NCBI GenBank assembly: GCA_041583135.1
Contig: JBFHGJ010000179.1
Span: 1-6,351, forward strand
Direction: 5' to 3'
Source: JABSOG01 sp041583135
GTDB taxonomy: Bacteria; Pseudomonadota; Gammaproteobacteria; Enterobacterales; Alteromonadaceae
DNA: 6,351 nt
A program made the position numbers and the translations under genes. Within the stretch, counting starts at the first letter, position 1, and the number at the start of each line of letters is the position of its first letter. A model generated the notes under the pieces. It was not told the origin of the DNA. It saw only the letters and a program-made list of their open reading frames with translations, and searched no databases. Below are positions 5,127-6,351 of this stretch, piece by piece.

Positions 5127-6119
5127 TTAACTCAGGTAGCTTTTTACCGCAGCCAAAAAAGACGCTTGTTGCGCCCTCGGCGCTGTTGAAACGCGAAAAT
5201 AAGGCTGATTGTCAGCGCAATAAAACAACTGACAGAAGATGCTTTGCTGCTGCAAATACTGATGCAGCTCTGGCATATCACAATCAAACTGCGCACAAAC
5301 AAAGTTTGTCGCTGTTTCAATGTACTTTGCCCCAAGCTCACTCAGCCCCTGATAAAGCATGTGCTTATGTTTGAGGTTAACCTCAATGGCACGTTTTAAA
5401 TGCGCCTCGTCGGCCAAAGCGCACACGCCGGCGACCTGCGCCAGTTGATTGACATTAAACGGCGGCCTTAGCTGATTGAGCTGAGCAATAATATCGGTTG
5501 ACGCCATGCCATAGCCAAGGCGCAAACCGGCAAGCCCATAGGCTTTTGAAAAGGTGCGGGTAAAAATAAGGTTGGGAAATGCTGCCAATAGAGCGGCCAC
5601 ATGCGCACTATGATCCTCAAGCATGTACTCGATATAGGCTTCATCGAGCACCACTTTTATATGACTGGGCAGCTCGGCCAAGAACGCTTTGATTTGCTCA
5701 AGCTCAAGATAGGTGCCGGTTGGATTGTTGGGATTGGCAATAAAAATGACCCGGGTTTTATCATTAGTGCGCTGTTTAATGGCATCTAAACAAATATGCA
5801 TATCGTTCATCGGCGCCATCACGGCCGTTGCCCCACTCCACTTGGCAGCCACACTAAACCCAACAAAAGACGTTGCCGGAATGATTATCTCAAGCTCAGG
5901 ACCGGCAAACACTCTGGCAATGGTAAACAGCAGCTCATCAGAACCATTGGTGACAATAACGTTATCTGACGTCACGGCATTTTTGTCGGCAATGCTTGTT
6001 TTAAGCTCAAGACACTGAATTTGCGGGTATTGATAGATTAGCTGCTGCACATCACTGATGGCCTGATAAACAGACGCCGAGCAGCCAAGAAAGTTTTCGT
6101 TTTTATCTAAATAGTTCAT
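5127..6119 (-). CDS. HisC-like PLP-dependent aminotransferase
   Basis: This is a fold-type I aminotransferase of 330 aa, closest in style to histidinol-phosphate aminotransferase. It shows NENFLG near the start, NPNNPTG (129-135), DEAY (159-162), the PLP-binding lysine K192 in TRTFSKAYGLAGLRLGYG, and RVSTA with Arg309. I prefer the ATG at 6119, which follows GGA at six-base spacing, over the in-frame GTG at 6137, which has no ribosome site and would add only six residues; a stop lies three codons above that. The N-terminal PYxPGK arm of HisC is absent. The second phosphate-binding arginine (E. coli R322, in VRD or VRP) is Gln297, so the substrate may not be histidinol phosphate. No other his genes are nearby. 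A phosphate-free amino or keto acid for the adjacent ligase is a possible substrate, by inference. Confidence 0.88.
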   Translation of the reverse strand: MNYLDKNENFLGCSASVYQAISDVQQLIYQYPQIQCLELKTSIADKNAVTSDNVIVTNGSDELLFTIARVFAGPELEIIIPATSFVGFSVAAKWSGATAVMAPMNDMHICLDAIKQRTNDKTRVIFIANPNNPTGTYLELEQIKAFLAELPSHIKVVLDEAYIEYMLEDHSAHVAALLAAFPNLIFTRTFSKAYGLAGLRLGYGMASTDIIAQLNQLRPPFNVNQLAQVAGVCALADEAHLKRAIEVNLKHKHMLYQGLSELGAKYIETATNFVCAQFDCDMPELHQYLQQQSIFCQLFYCADNQPYFRVSTAPRAQQASFLAAVKSYLS

Positions 6120-6180
6120 CCGTTGTCCAAAGCGCACGGTATATTAAGGTTGTGTGCCCAGATGGTATTACAGCGGGATG

Positions 6181-6209
6181 AAAAAAACAAAAACCCGGCA
6201 GATGCCGGG
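6181..6209 (-). terminator. Rho-independent terminator, minus-strand sense
   Basis: CCCGGC (6194-6199) and GCCGGG (6204-6209) form a perfect stem with the loop AGAT. Read on the minus strand it is followed by five T, G, then seven T (6193-6181). It would end a transcript coming from the right, where an insertion sequence now begins, so the gene it once served lies beyond the element or was separated from it. It also isolates the aminotransferase gene from read-through. Confidence 0.85.
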
Positions 6210-6222
6210 GCAGACTGTTGAA

Positions 6223-6250
6223 AAAGGCCTGGACATAGTTCCGGGCCTTT
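6223..6250 (+). repeat. hairpin inside the insertion sequence end
   Basis: AAAGGCCTGG (6223-6232) and CCGGGCCTTT (6241-6250) form a ten-base stem with one wobble pair and an eight-base loop, 36 bases before the transposase ATG. Hairpins in this place in many insertion sequences limit transposase expression from transcripts entering from outside. That role is inferred here. Confidence 0.5.
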
Positions 6251-6285
6251 GATCTAATGGGCATAAGGAAATTGGAGGTTTCAAC

Positions 6286-6351
6286 ATGCTCAAAGACCCT
6301 TGCCCTCAACAACTTCAACTAGAGATGGTCAGTATTGACACTCTTGTTCCT
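6286..6351 (+). CDS. transposase, IS1182-like, N-terminal fragment (cut by the window edge)
   Basis: The ATG at 6286 follows a strong GGAGG (6274-6278) at seven-base spacing. The 22 visible residues, MLKDPCPQQLQLEMVSIDTL followed by VP, match the opening typical of DDE transposases of the IS1182 group (a V-S-I/L-D-x-L-V-P motif before the DHxLR region). The frame is open to the last base. The catalytic domain is outside the window, so activity cannot be judged and the family call rests on a short stretch. Confidence 0.7.
   Translation, partial: MLKDPCPQQLQLEMVSIDTLVP

Larger units (their letters stand above)
6210..6351 (+). mobile_element. left end of an IS1182-like insertion sequence (partial)
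   Basis: A compact untranslated end leads into a transposase start at 6286 that runs off the window. The element probably begins at or near GCAGACTGTTGAAAAAGG (from 6210), directly after the terminator stem. The boundary is inferred, because the other end and any target duplication are outside the window. Confidence 0.6.

Noticed and set aside
6120..6180. Promoter of the aminotransferase gene
   Set aside because: TTAATATACC offers a possible -10, but no convincing -35 lies at proper distance between the terminator and the start codon, so no call is made.
1..6351. CRISPR array, tRNA or rRNA genes
   Set aside because: No regularly spaced direct repeats, cloverleaf sequences or rRNA-like stretches were seen.

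Overview
The window looks like an accessory stretch of a gammaproteobacterial chromosome. Protein style (an MscS channel, a LuxR regulator, a DAP-type Mur ligase) and moderate base composition suggest a marine Alteromonadales-like host, but this is an inference and the genus cannot be fixed from sequence alone.

Layout. Positions 1-433 hold the tail of an upstream unit and a 67-aa precursor-like peptide gene on the + strand (134-337). Its double-glycine leader is followed by a four-cysteine core, and an intrinsic terminator lies downstream at 404-433. Converging on it from the minus strand is an intact MscS-family mechanosensitive channel (468-1565). Next come two tandem minus-strand genes for small exported cysteine-rich peptides: a 59-aa product (1793-1972) and a 60-aa product (2157-2339). 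They share the pattern C-x6-C ... GD ... C-x6-C, and each has its own ribosome binding site, a candidate promoter and a terminator hairpin. Divergent from them is a LuxR-type regulator (2501-3256) with all six usual acyl-homoserine-lactone pocket residues but no LuxI synthase in the window. The space between luxR and the 60-aa peptide gene carries a perfect 7+7 bp dyad that abuts the -35 box of the peptide promoter, about 43 bp from the predicted start of transcription. That is where lux boxes normally sit.

Converging on luxR is a minus-strand group: a HisC-like aminotransferase (5127-6119), then after 277 bp a GNAT acetyltransferase (4367-4849) and a MurE-like ligase (3282-4361) only 5 bp apart. 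The ligase lacks the N-terminal UDP-binding domain of MurE but keeps the ATP, D-Glu-side and DAP-recognition motifs. The aminotransferase lacks two substrate-phosphate features of true HisC. Together they look more like a specialised amino-acid or peptide-tailoring set than housekeeping histidine or murein synthesis. At the right edge (about 6210-6351) an IS1182-like insertion sequence begins directly beside a terminator hairpin, and its transposase runs out of the window.

The most notable proposal is a quorum-type LuxR solo that controls secreted disulfide-rich mini-peptides through a well-placed dyad, next to a small ligase/acetyltransferase/aminotransferase set. The peptide genes, the dyad and the promoter geometry are directly visible. 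The regulation and any functional link to the enzyme genes are inference.
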